Positions 1 to 11,003 of a stretch of DNA of 64,000 nucleotides are shown one piece after another. The stretch is from Gossypium raimondii (Eukaryota > Streptophyta > Magnoliopsida > Malvales > Malvaceae). Positions within the stretch are counted from its first letter, which is position 1; every line of letters starts with the position of its first letter. Under the pieces are notes generated by a model. The model was given only the letters and a program-made list of their open reading frames with translations, had not been told where the DNA came from and ran no database searches. The stretch is from the NCBI RefSeq assembly GCF_025698545.1, contig NC_068567.1, positions 372,001 to 436,000 of the forward strand, written 5' to 3'. Both the position numbers and the translations under genes were made by a program.

Positions 1-870
1 ATTGTGAAGATATAAGTGCAACTTTTTGACAAAGGTTGAACTTTGTACAGAAATCTTGAGGTTGTACCGAAGATATTTCCAAGAAGAAGAGAGGTGCATA
101 GTAGTCCACAAGTGTAATGCACTGTGCAGTATAAATCGGGTAGTGATTAATTTAGTATTTCTCGAATTTAGGAAGAGAATAGAAGAGAACGGAAGGAAGA
201 ACAAGAATACCATAATGTTTTATGCTTTTACCTGGGGCTCAACAGCTCGTAAACGGGAGCAACTTTTGTGAAGAATCTCAATTATCTCAGTCTGCGTTTT
301 ATTCTGTGAAAGGTAATCAACTGCCTCAGTAGTAAATTGCTCACACAAGGTGCACACGTTGTCGTTCCGAGCAACCGTTTCTATCACTTTTTCATCTTGC
401 CTCCAGTTTACCTGGACAACTGAACCGAGAATTCCGGGTCATTAAACTATCAATTTTGTCCTCTAAACTATACCCCAATTCCTAGATTGGTCATTAAAGT
501 TCTTTCTTTTCCCAAAGTGGTCCTAAACTATCAATTTTGTCCTGTTTTACCAAAATATGTACAACATCCAATAAGAATGTACCATGTGTCACATTCTTAT
601 TGGTTGATATTGCTTTTATGTAAACTGGGGCAAAATTAAACTTTATGGATCACTTCTCACGAATTGTGATATAGTTTAAGGGCTAATTTACTATTAAAGC
701 CTCCCCCGCAGCATAAAAATCCACCCTCCCCTGCTACTAGGAAAAAGAAATTAAGAGAATTTACCTGATGGATCCGAGATTTCTATCTCAACAACTTCTA
801 GTTGTCGGGCGTTACATGCCCAAGTAGCACCCAACATGAAGAGGAACAAAAGCCCAAATCTCGCATCCAT
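1..870 (-). CDS. Saposin B domain protein (plant prosaposin-like), 3' end outside window
   Basis: Three coding exons read on the minus strand: 870-765, 395-232 and 121 to beyond position 1. All junctions are GT-AG and keep frame. The first exon starts MDARFGLLFLFMLGATWACN, a clear signal peptide, so the product enters the secretory pathway. Exons 2 and 3 encode a complete SapB fold with the six-cysteine pattern: CTLC, then KSC, QCI, FC and LC. DYYAPLFF after the fourth cysteine is typical of plant saposin-like proteins. Known members bind lipids and help lysosomal or vacuolar hydrolases; plant forms usually carry two SapB domains, so a second probably lies left of the window. The ATG is the first in the exon, five bases after a likely leader splice acceptor. 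The family call is strong; the exact role in plants is not established. Confidence 0.88.
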
Positions 871-2140
871 AATGCCTGGAGTTTTTCATTAAATAGCATG
901 AGTTTCCCATAATGCTAAAGAAAGGAAAAGTCGATGTCTTCTATACTAGCATAAAAGAAGCTAAGAGATTATATAATAACAACACTCGATATCCTTAAAA
1001 CTAATACATAAAATCACTCGATAGTTGGGGCCAAAACAACCAAAACTCTAACAAGCTATGTACAACCGAGGCCAAACACCAAAATAAGATTGTTGGGCCT
1101 AACACCAAGAAAGCTCGAAAACCACCACGCTTCACCTAATCACTTTGCCTAAGAGATAGTCCTAGCACATCAGGATCACCCAACAACTACACCCGAAAGA
1201 AATCTCTTAGCCAAACACATGGAGATCAAACTACTAAAAGAAAGTCTAATCATATATGAACACACATGGGGACAGCAGACCTCCCAATCACTTCCAAGCA
1301 CACATGTTAAGACCCTCCATCACTCAGCTATTAACTTCCCATTGGTCCAACACCTATATTATGATGGATTGATCCAGGATGATATACATATATATAGTTT
1401 GACTCAACCATCCAAAACCTAACAACGTCAATTAGGTTCTCGACACCAGCATGTGAACCTCCTCCCTCTTCCGTAACTAGAATTTTGTATCAACAAATAT
1501 GAAACTAATCAAACCATCCAAAAACAGAACCTTACAAGCATAGCACACGGAACTTCACCAATCACATTTGAACCCACGTGGGGACAGAAACCTCCCAACC
1601 ACTTCCAAGGTTAAGACCCTCCATGACTCTGCTAATAACTTCCCATCGGTTCAACACCTATACGGTCAAGGAAGATATAGCTTGACTCAACCACCCAAAA
1701 CCTATCAACTCTACTTCGGTTCTCTACACCACCGTGTGAACCACCTTCCGCTTCCATAACTTGAATTTTATATCAACAATGATTAAACTAATCAAACTAT
1801 TCAAAAACAGATAATATCCAACACCAATTCTTAATAATTAATCTTATAACAATAGCATATTCTGATTTGGTTCTTCAAATTGCACATGATGAACCCTAAA
1901 CATAAGATGAAACAGAAACCAAAAGCTAATCAACAAAGAAAAAGAAGAAAAACCCGTGAAAGCATGAAATTAAACAAGCAATTAGAAAATAATTGTCAAA
2001 ATAAAAGAAACCCAGATTAAGATAATAAAAGATCTACGGAAGTTGAACGGAAATAAAGGAAATAATTGAAGAAAAAAGTGATCTTTTACCCTCGGGAAAG
2101 AATGGTCAGCGGCAGAAAGATTGAATGGATACGAAAATTA
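871..2140 (-). other. Leader exon and 5'-UTR intron of the saposin-like gene
   Basis: On the minus strand a good donor (GG|GTAAAAG) lies at 2090/2089. A pyrimidine-rich stretch ending in CAG lies at 876, five bases before the start codon. This fits a leader intron of about 1.2 kb (876-2089) with an upstream non-coding exon from roughly 2140 to 2090. No coding sequence is visible between. The intron holds a diverged internal direct repeat. The splice prediction is by eye and needs transcript support. Confidence 0.5.
1219..1790. repeat. Diverged direct repeat inside the leader intron
   Basis: Two copies, about 1219-1480 and 1525-1790, lie roughly 308 bp apart. They share blocks such as TTAAGACCCTCCAT and CAACACCTATA, followed by CTTGACTCAACCA-type and GTGTGAACC-type blocks. 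Homology is clear but gapped. Short open frames in both copies are not alike enough to suggest a protein. Confidence 0.6.
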
Positions 2141-2249
2141 TTCCCTTTTTTGAGTGTTGAATTGGGCAAAGCCTCCAAATTGTCTTCGCCTATTCTTAAA
2201 GCTCATCCTTTCTCGAGGTTTTGATACCCTGCGGTCGATATCATCTTTA

Positions 2250-2785
2250 GTATTTGAATTTGATAATATCTCTAATCCCTAAAGTTTTTTTTGTTTGTAT
2301 TGGTCCTAAAACTTGGTAATTTTTTCACTTTGATCCTTAGGCTTGGATTTCGTTAAGGTATGATGAAATGATACTCTAGCATTATGTCACGTCGTTAGCT
2401 GGAAATTTTAAAAAATTATATATAAAATCTAAAAAATTCCAAAAATTATTTAAATATATATATGATTAGTATTTAGTATATTGATAATGTACTTTTTTTT
2501 ATTTCACAAGTAGCTTTAAAAAATTACCATGTGTTTATTTTTTTTAATATTTTACTTTATCCCTATAAAATATTTGTCAACCCCGTAGCCCTGCTTGTGG
2601 AGTTTAAAACGCCACTAGCGGTATAGTGTTAGAGTGTCATGTCATTGTACCTTAACGAAATCTAAGTTTGTGGATCAAATAAAAAAAAGTTGTCAAGCTC
2701 CGAGACTAATGTGAAAGAAAAGTTTAGGGATCAATGTGAAAAAATTTGTCAAGTTCAAGGACTAAATATTGATAATATTTAAACA
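2250..2785. repeat. Foldback (MITE-like) element, family C
   Basis: The left arm (GGTCCTAAAACTTGG, then GATCCTTAGGCTTGG and TTCGTTAAGGTA) reappears inverted at 2640-2770 as TACCTTAACGAAA, TGGATCAAAT and GTCAAGTTCAAGGACTAAAT. Related copies lie at about 11490-11810 and 22290-22665. No coding capacity is visible, so this is a non-autonomous inverted-repeat element. The ends are approximate and no target duplication was resolved. Confidence 0.6.
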
Positions 2786-4372
2786 TACCGACATCTATGC
2801 AAACAAACTCAAACTTTTTTAAATAACGTAAATTTGAAATGACTCAAGATAAAGGGCCTGTCTGATTGGCTGAAAATAGCTTCGAAAAATGATTTTTGGA
2901 AAATGGAATAGTTTTTTGAAAAATGTTATATTTTTTGGTGTTTGATTGACTTCGTGTAAAATATTTTTCGTTATTGGACAAAATTTTCAAAACTTTTGAC
3001 ATTTCTCACTTTTGGTAAAATTGTAAGTTAGTCACTCTTATTTTGGTAAAATTTCAATTTGGTAAAATATATTCACTTTTGTTTCATTTCTCCTTTTGTA
3101 AAATTGTAATTTAATCCTCTTATTTTTTCACTTATGCAATTTAGTCTCTCATTCTCCAATTTATTTTACCCTTTAGTCCTTCCCTCCTTTTGGCTATTTT
3201 CTTTTTTGGTCCTTCAATTTTTTCATATTTATATTGACTCAATGAATTTTGAATATTTACACTAAGGCCTTTCACATTTTTACGATTTAGTCCCTACCTT
3301 AAATTAATATGTCATGTCATACTTCTTGATTCAACTTCTTTTGACATCCAACATTTGTAATGCTTAAAGAAATTTTATGGAAAAAAAATGATCCCCTTGT
3401 ACTAGGAGTTAGATTGTTTTTACTCCATTTACTCAAAAATAATAAATTAATCTCCGCACATTAGATAAAAGAGTAAACTGATCATTTTTATTCAAAAATT
3501 CATCAATTTCTACAGTAGAAATATGGTGTAGCTGATAAAATAACTAAAGAGTACGTATACCCCATTCTAACATGAAATGACCAATTTTTAACAATATAAA
3601 TAAATGAAATATTTAACAGGAAAATCAAATTACAGACAGAAACCTTCACGATATTTTACCGTTTACCCAATCAACCACTTTTAGTAAAAAAAAAAAAACC
3701 TTATCAACTAATTCAATGGGGTTATTGGATATCATGCAAGCAAGTGATGTTTGTTGCAAGAAGTCCAATAATGGAGAGCCATGGAAGATCCTTCAACGGC
3801 CATTTTCATTCCAGCTTTATAGCGACAAACCCACTGTCAGAAATATAGAAGGCTTTTCCAATTTTTAATGCTTGCATGGGGCTAACAAATATGATACGAG
3901 AAAATATTACTCGACATTTTTCGGTAAAAAATTTTCAAAATGTCATTCCTACCTAAATAGGTTGTAGAGTGAGAGCCACTCATGCACATGGATTATAACA
4001 TGCAAGTCATTTACTAAGTGAACCCATAGCCTGCTCAAGTTCAAACAACACATTTTTAGAGTCAGGATTGCTTGTAACACTCGACACCACTATTCAACTG
4101 TCTCCATTAGATTTGTTCACGAGTCAAGTTATTTGTCTAAGTCTGAAGGATGGCTAGAATTTTAGGAAAGTTTGAGTAAAAATATTAAGCTCGAAAAATA
4201 AGTTTAGATAAAAGAATTAAGTTAATTTAAAATATGGTATGGGTTCAAGCTTGAATATTCAAGACCCATGCCCAACCCGATCTTTTTTATAAGTCTGTAA
4301 TGTTTTATATTTATATAATTTATAATACAAAATTAAAGTTAAAAAAATGTTAAGAGGACTATATATAAAATA
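2786..4372. other. Intergenic, AT-rich, with MITE family B remnant
   Basis: No gene is visible. Positions about 3370-3610 match the family B foldback (GTACTAGGAGTTAGATTG, TTAGATAAAAGAGTAAACTG). The stretch 2850-3350 has runs of low-complexity T-rich sequence with repeated TTTGGTAAAAT blocks. The unique-looking piece at 3710-3880 has no convincing open frame. Confidence 0.5.
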
Positions 4373-4900
4373 GGTAAACTATCAAACTAGTCACTTTTGT
4401 TTCCCTCAAGTTATGTTTTAGTCACTTATATTTGAAATATTGTGTTTTAGTCACTTATGTTATCATATTGTAACATTTTAGTAATTGAGTGTTAATTGTC
4501 ATTAATGGTGTAATGGTAGTGATGTGGCACGTTAAATCATTATTTCAATGAAAATTTTAGGTTAAATTATGCAATTGATCCTATATTTTTTTTTGTTTTG
4601 AGCAATTTAATTTTTTTCTTTGAAGTTAAAAAGATGGAGAAAGAAGGGAAATAAAAGGAGAAGCAGAAGAGAATAAAGAAAAAAGAAGTTAAAAGAACAT
4701 AAAAAATTGCTTAAAACGAAAAAAAATATGGGGACCACTTGTATAATTTAACCTAAATTTTTGTTTAAAATTATGATTTAACGTGCCATATCAGCTTACT
4801 GTTACACCGTTAATGGCAATTAATGGCTTAGTGACTAAAATGACTAAAATGTTACCCGAGGGAAATAAAAGTGACTATTGTGGTAGTTTACCCATATAAA
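4373..4900. repeat. Foldback element, family D
   Basis: The left arm (GGTAAACTATCAAACTAGTC, then TTTAGTCACTTATATT and ATTAATGGTGTAATGG) is inverted on the right as CACCGTTAATGG, GTGACTAAAATG and GTGACTATTGTGGTAG, ending TTTACCC. It has an A-rich centre and no coding capacity. It lies next to the family A element that follows. Confidence 0.6.
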
Positions 4901-4904
4901 ATTT

Positions 4905-5385
4905 TAATAGTAAACTACACCTAATGTCACTAAACTATTTACATTTTGGTCACTTAACTTCAAAAGTTCCAAAATGACCACTGAACTATTCGAAAGTTTT
5001 TATTTAAGTCATAAGTTTGTTATTTAAAAAAAAAAAAAGAGGCTTGGCTATTGAGCTCCAAGCGACGATTCGACGATTAGTACCAGGGATTAGTATCCAT
5101 CAACGAGTAGAAGAACAAAACTTAAATTTAAGTCAATCTGACGATCAGTGTCGGAGATTAAAGAAGAAAGCTGTTTGGATTTTGGCTTGCAAATTCATGA
5201 TGTTCAAAGTTATTTTATGAAAAAAATGAACGGTAAACAAAGGGGAAGAACTTTCGAATAAAAACTTAAATAAAAAATTTCGAATAGTTCAGTGACCATT
5301 TTGTAACCTTTTGAAGTGAACAAAACTTAAATTTATTAATAAATTAGTGATCTTGGTTGTAGTTCATCCAAAATTTTAATAAATA
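4905..5385. repeat. Foldback element, family A, copy 1
   Basis: The arms are TGTCACTAAACTATTTAC...TTTTGGTCACTTAAC on the left and GTGACCATTTTGTAACC...AAATTAGTGATC on the right. The interior (about 5040-5215) is unusually well kept. It contains ATCAACGAGTAGAAGAAC, AAGTCAATCTGACGATC and AAAGAAGAAAGCTGTTTGG, all of which reappear inverted inside the copies at 42282-42825 and 43128-43706. Confidence 0.7.
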
Positions 5386-5928
5386 AAAAATATTAAATTA
5401 AAAACAATATAAATATATTTTTATTTTTTAAAAAATAAAATGAGTCGAATTTAAAATAAATTTAAATTAACCATTTATAAGTATTAATTAACTTGAGCTT
5501 AATTTAAAATGTGTTAATATCATAATTAACCCGTATTAATGTCGTACCTAACCCCGACCCCGCCTATAAACTCCTCTACTCTTCACCAACAGTCCCGGGA
5601 CCATTTTTCAACAACATACATATTTATTTATTTAGGGCCACTGTTGCTAGTCAGTGCTGCTGAGCAAAGCTTTTGTGTACTTATTCAGAAATTCGTACCT
5701 TATTTGTAGGTATTTGTATTTGTTTTCTTTATCCTAAATCCAAATAAACAAAAATGGGGTTGCTTTATTAAATGTTATTAGTTCAAGACGCCATAAATTT
5801 TTGGAGTGCTGGTTTTGCTTTGTACTTATCTATACGACAGCTTCCTTGGATTGATTTGATTCCCCATACCGACACGCACACACTCATATACATATGTATG
5901 TGTGTAGATTACATGTTTGTTATCACTT
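5386..5928 (+). other. Upstream region of the P450 gene
   Basis: This is AT-rich sequence with no other gene. In-frame stop TAG at 5905 fixes the limit of the P450 reading frame. No clear TATA box could be picked out from several AT-rich candidates. An open frame at 5772-6053 overlaps the P450 in another frame and has no protein-like features. Confidence 0.4.
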
Positions 5929-7504
5929 ATGTTCATCATGATCAACATAATCATATCCTTGTTCATCATTCTGGTCATAGTTCATCTACTAAAACCCAAA
6001 AAACCTGTGAAAAAGTTACCTCCAGGGCCATGGAAGCTACCTTTGATAGGTAACATGCACCAACTGGTTGGTTCATTGCCTCACCAAACATTAGCAAACA
6101 TGGCTAAAACATATGGTTCTTTGATCCATCTCAAAACCGGGTCCATTTCGTATATCGTAATATCGTCACCGGAATTAGCCGAAGAGGCTTTGAAAACCAA
6201 CGATATCAGCTTTGCTTCAAGGCCTACCATATTAGCTTCTAAGATCATGTCTTACGATTCAACCAACATCGTTTTCTCGCCTTACGGTAGTTATTGGAGA
6301 CACCTACGGAAAATCTGCGTTACTGAGCTTTTAAGCCCGAAACGTGTCGAATCATTCCGGAAAGTTCGAGAAGAGGAGGTGTCGAGTTTTATCAACTCGA
6401 TCGCTTTATGGGGGAGTAGTTCAGGTATCAATCTTAGTAAAAAGATTTTCTCATTGACATATGGGGTAACATCAAGAGCGGCTTTCAGTGAGAAATGCAA
6501 AGATCAAGAAGCTTTCATATCGATCATCACTCGAGTTAGTAAGTTATCGGGAAGGTTCACTATTGCCGATATGTTCCCATCTCTTAAACTGCTAGAATTA
6601 CTTAGCGGGAGAATCGAATTCGAGAAGCTGCATAAGGAAGCCGATAGGATACTCGAGGACATCATTGCCGAGCACCAAGAGAGAAGGAAAATATACGGTG
6701 GCGACAGTGAAGAAATGAAAGATTTGGTTGATATTCTTTTAGACCTTCAAGAAAACAGTGAGCTCGAGTTTCCTCTATCGGTTGACAACATCAAATCAAT
6801 TATCTTGGTCAGTTTTCGAGTTTCTGTTTTTCATTTGTAGCATAGTATGCATAATTGCTTAGTAAGACTCCATTCTCCACTTTCAGGACATGTTCAGTGC
6901 CGGGAGCGAAACATCGTCGATAACTGTGGAATGGACAATGGCAGAACTGCTGAAAAACCCCGGGATTATGGAAAAGGCAAAGAACGAGGTAAGACGGGTA
7001 TTTACCGGCAAAGGATATGTAGATGAAGGAAGCATTCATGAGCTGAAGTACGTGAAAGCAGTCATCAAAGAATCCATAAGGCTACATCCTGCTGTGCCTC
7101 TAGTACTAAGAGAATGCCGCGAGGATTGTTGGCTCGACGGTTACGATATACCCACCAAATTTAAAGTCCTCGTTAATGCAGGAGCGATTGGAAAAGATCC
7201 TAAGCATTGGGATAATGCCGAGACATTTTGTCCTGAAAGGTTCCTTGATAATTCAATTGATTTTAAAGGAACGGATTTCAAATACATACCGTTCGGTGCC
7301 GGAAGAAGGATATGTCCCGGTATTTCATTTGCTTTGAGCAACATTGAGTTGCCAATTGCAAACTTGTTGTATCACTTTGATTGGAAACTTCCAAATGGAA
7401 TGAAGCCTGAAGATTTGGACATGACAGAGGCTCTTGGTTTGTCAATAAGAAGAAAACATGAACTGTTTGCAATCCCCATTGCTTATCATCCTCATGTAGA
7501 ATAA
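5929..7504 (+). CDS. Cytochrome P450, CYP71 clan (CYP71D-like)
   Basis: Two exons, 5929-6807 and 6887-7504, joined in phase 0 by a 79-bp GT-AG intron, give 498 residues, normal for the family. The first in-frame ATG after stop 5905 is 5929. Residues 2-22 are a hydrophobic ER anchor, followed by the hinge PPGP (31-34). Helix C shows WRHLRK. The oxygen-binding helix I motif is AGSETS (298-303), the ExxR motif is ESIR (355-358), PERF is at 409-412, and the haem loop FGAGRRICPG holds the ligand Cys436. CYP71 enzymes are NADPH- and O2-dependent mono-oxygenases on the ER face, often in terpenoid or phenylpropanoid metabolism; the substrate cannot be read from sequence. The single intron position is typical of A-type P450s. 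One oddity is NAGAIGKDP where most relatives have Trp for the first Gly. It looks intact. Confidence 0.93.
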
Positions 7505-7519
7505 GGTACGGTAAAAGTA

Positions 7520-7818
7520 GCATAAAAAATCCTTGTACTAAGAGTTGGATTGTACTAAAAAAATAAGTAAATTAGTATCAGTCCGTTAAATTAAAGAGCA
7601 AACTGGTCTTTCTGTTAAAAATTTCATCCATTTTTACGGTTAAAAACTAATCCATATACGTTACCATAAGGAACACGTGCATTAACCATGCTAGTTTTTA
7701 ACAGTAGGAAATGATAAAATTTTTAATAGAAATGATAAATTTGCTCTTTGTTCTAACATAAAGAGAGCCAATTGCAATCAAATTCTTAGTGCAATGATCT
7801 CCATGGTATTTTTACCTT
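7520..7818. repeat. MITE family B copy downstream of the P450
   Basis: The left arm (CTTGTACTAAGAGTTGGATTG, AAAGAGCAAACTGGTC, TTAAAAATTTCATCC) and inverted right arm (TAGTTTTTAACAGTAGG, TTTGCTCTTTGTTCTAAC, TGATCTCCATGGTA) match the family seen at 19130, 32690, 45215 and 63230. Its right arm is part of the 218-bp tandem duplication. Confidence 0.7.
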
Positions 7819-8133
7819 TGAAGTACTTGATGTTAATGAGCTTAATCCTTTTGCAGTCCATAAAGATTAATCCTTTTGAGGTTTGTGATTATTAACAATA
7901 TCATCTCTAAAATTCTTAACAGTAGGAAATGATAAAATTTTTAATAGAAATGATAAATTTGCTCTTTGTTCTAACATAAAGAGAGCCAATTGCAATCAAA
8001 TTCTTAGTGCAATGATCTCCATGGTATTTTTACCTTTGAAGTACTTGATGTTAATGAGCTTAATCCTTTTGCAGTCCATAAAGATTAATCCTTTTGAGGT
8101 TTGTGATTATTAACAATATCATCTCTAAAATTC
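7698..8133. repeat. Perfect 218-bp tandem duplication
   Basis: Positions 7698-7915 and 7916-8133 read identically base for base, apart from the junction bases outside the unit. The unit holds the right arm of the family B element plus about 97 bp of flank. Identity in otherwise decayed DNA means either a very recent duplication or an assembly artefact. Confidence 0.9.
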
Positions 8134-8473
8134 CTAACCTGTATTCACTCTTCCAAGATCCAACACTAGTTGATATGCTTAATCGATTTACACGGTTATC
8201 ATGACATCAAACATGTCTAAGATTCAAATCTCAACATTTACGAAACTATGGCAAAGTAAACAGATGCATAAAATGGCACAACATTCAAGTCATATTTCAT
8301 TTAAGTTGGGCAAACATGATATTCAAACATGGCGGACATGGCCTAGAGAAGAACCTAAACAAACATAACATAAAAAGCATGAAGCTTTGAAGAGAAATGA
8401 GGTCAAACAATACAAGTAATTAATAGAGTTAGTGCTTCACTTATATAATATATATATATATATCTCACAGCAT
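8134..8473. other. 3' flank of the WEB-family gene
   Basis: Convergent spacer between the P450 and the WEB gene. It contains an (AT)n run at about 8445-8462, just past the WEB stop codon on the minus strand. No gene is seen. Confidence 0.5.
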
Positions 8474-11003
8474 CTACCTCAAGTTGAGAGTTGGCTTCTT
8501 CTTTTTCTTATTTTGTTTAGCTAAAAGGAGGGAAAACCGAGCAAACCCGAACTTCTTCCTTTTTCCTGAGAACTGTTTGTGACCGGTTTCTCTCTCGGTT
8601 TTCTGAGAGTTGATTACGTAATCACCGTTTTGTTTGCCGAGCATTTGACCCAATGACACTTTTCTTTTCACAGTGCCTTTCTCTGCTAGCATCTCAGTTT
8701 CAAAGTCTTCAGGAAGAAGCAACTTTCGGCTAAGTATTTGACCTATGGATAGGGTTGGTTTCAAAACCGGGGTTGGACCGTCGTTAACCAGATTCAATCC
8801 ATTCACGTCGAATAAACGAGAATCTTTTCGATTGTGAGATGGGTACGAATTCTTGAACTTGGTAGGGTTGTGTAAGGATCGTCGTTTCTGACCATGCTCA
8901 GATCTCCATTTGCGAAGAGCTTCCTCGACTTCCAGCTTGCCTTTGTTCGCAGCTTCTACCCGGTTTAATGCTTCTTCCAAGGCTTTCTTACTCGTTTTAA
9001 TTTCCTCCGTGGCCTCTTCTACTTTCTTCAAGATTTCCATTTTCGAAACATTTGCTTCATCAACTTGGACCATAGCATCGACTACTTTCTTATTAGAAAG
9101 TTCCTCGGCGTTTTGTGCCTTGGACATCAAGGCAGAGTACTCCTCATATGAAATAGTCACCCCTTCGGCTTTTTGCACAGGATTTCCAGACAAGCTCTCC
9201 TTGCGCGAAAGGTTTTTTATCTCAGCAAGAGCCAAAGCTTCAGCGGCTCGGGCAGCTTCCTTCATTTTCTTAGCAGCAAGTATCCTCATCTCAGTCGTTT
9301 TTATTCTCGTTTTAGTCTGTTCAATCTCGGATACTGCTCTTGAAACCTCCGATTTCGCTGCTTGTCCTATTTTCTTGAATTGCTCAGCTTCAGAACTTAG
9401 TCTTTGAAGTTCCCTTGATATATCCAAAGGATTATCAACCCCGGTTTTGATTTCAGCCTCTTTTGCTACTTGCAGTTTCAGTCTTGTTTGAGTTAACTCT
9501 TCTTCGAGCGACGATATCTTTGAAGAATTCTGACTTAACCTCTCTCGAGTCCTTTCGAGAGAATTCCTTTCCTTCTCTAATTTCTTGTTTAGTGATTCCA
9601 CCGAACCTCGAATATCAGCAAGATCATTAGTTGTCCTCGAAAGGTTCAGTTTCGCCTGTTTCAACTCCATCAAGATTAAACCTGGAGCTGCCGAAGGACA
9701 GGGGCTTAAACTTCCCACCAAGTTCGGATGGTCACCACAACGATTCTCTTTCTCAGCATCCGTGTTCTTCACATCCACTTCGGATGCTTCTTTCTTCAGC
9801 TTTAATTTTAGTTCTTCGACTGTTAATTTCGTTGTTTCGAGTTCTTTCAGCACATCCAATGTTTCTCTTTCTTTAACAATGAGATCTTTCTCCAGTTTCG
9901 CCGCTTGTTCCTCCAATTTCGCAATGTCAACTTCTTCCCCATCATGCTGCGAAACATTCAATGAACATGAAAAAAGTTTAAAATCGAAACATCAATCAAT
10001 TGAAACTAGAGGGCCTTCGAGACAATTCATATTATAAAAGCTGTTGCATTAACAAGAAGACTACAGCAACAAGCTTCAAAGTTACAGTAATAAAGAAGCC
10101 ATGAGGAAACCTAGTAAACAATGATACATATGTATGTTTGCATGCATGTATATATGTATATATATAGGTCTTTATAAGACAGCAAAATCCATATATATGT
10201 ATCATTGCACTAACAAGAAGACTACAACAACAAACTTCGAAGTTACAGTAATAAGAAGTCATGATGAAACATGATACATACATATATATGTATGTACGAA
10301 TGTATACATGTATATATACGTGTTTATAAGACAGCAAAATCCATCTATATGTATCATTGAACTAACAAGAAGACTACAACAACAACTTCAAAGTTATAGA
10401 ATAAAGAAGCCATAATGAAACCTAGTAAACAATGATACATACATACATTCAAACATACATACATAATGTATTTATGTATAAGACAGCAAAATCCATACAA
10501 AACAACCCTAAAAGATTTAATTTAACAATGAAAAGCTTAATTTTTTAGCTGCATTAAGCAAAATACAGTGGACTATTCGTTTCTAAACACTTATTATTCT
10601 GATTTTCCACCATTTATTTTACCTCAAAGCAAGAATTTAAGCAAAAATATGAAAAAAAAAAACACAAATTTGACAGCCAGATAGTGCATTAAAATTTTCA
10701 AAGTTAAGAACTTTATGAACCCACATTGAAATTTTAAACAAAAAAAAAAACATGAAACCCAGTAACATTTTCCTTAAAAAGAACCAAAAATAAAAACCAA
10801 GATTTTATTTTTACCTCAGTTTCAGACATGAGCTTAGGTTGAGAGGGTTTCCAATAACCGATTCCACCAAATCGAGAAGCAGCCTCTTTAACCGATTCAA
10901 ACGGTGCCGAAGTATCGATCTCAGCTCTTACACCACCGCACAAACCACCGGTTTTGGTGGCTGAAACACCACCACCACCAATTTCACAGCTTTCCACTTC
11001 CAT
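8474..11003 (-). CDS. WEB family coiled-coil protein (At2g38370-like)
   Basis: Two exons on the minus strand, 11003-10815 (63 codons) and 9946-8474, joined in phase 0 across an 868-bp GT-AG intron; the product is 553 residues. The N-terminal block EIDTSAPFESVKEA (about 28-41), followed by RFGGIGYWKPS, is the hallmark of WEB/PMI2-related proteins. Residues about 65-430 are heptad-rich coiled coil full of E, K, L and A, and the C-terminus is very basic (KRKKFGF and a run of lysines). WEB1 and PMI2 act in light-driven chloroplast movement through actin; this member resembles the less studied At2g38370 group, so its function is unknown. The start ATG is the first in exon 1, and a Gly run follows it. 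Several long open frames antisense to exon 2 are by-products of its composition. Confidence 0.88.
10046..10497. repeat. Minisatellite of three units in the WEB-gene intron
   Basis: The block ACTAACAAGAAGACTAC...CAAAGTTA...AAGAAG...ATGATACATA, ending in AAGACAGCAAAATCCAT, occurs three times, starting at about 10046, 10207 and 10359. The units are 161, 152 and about 140 bp. Each contains a variable stretch of TATG/TATA/CATA simple repeat that accounts for most of the length difference. Confidence 0.85.

Noticed and set aside
5017-5220. 67-codon frame in foldback family A
   Set aside because: The interior is conserved among copies, but the frame is not open in the other two, so a protein is unlikely.
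5772-6053. Open frame overlapping the P450 start
   Set aside because: Different frame from the P450, no domain, and it disappears into the P450 coding sequence.
8910-10037. Long plus-strand frames opposite the WEB gene
   Set aside because: They are antisense to a Glu/Lys/Ala-rich coiled coil, which gives Ser/Phe-rich open frames by composition alone.
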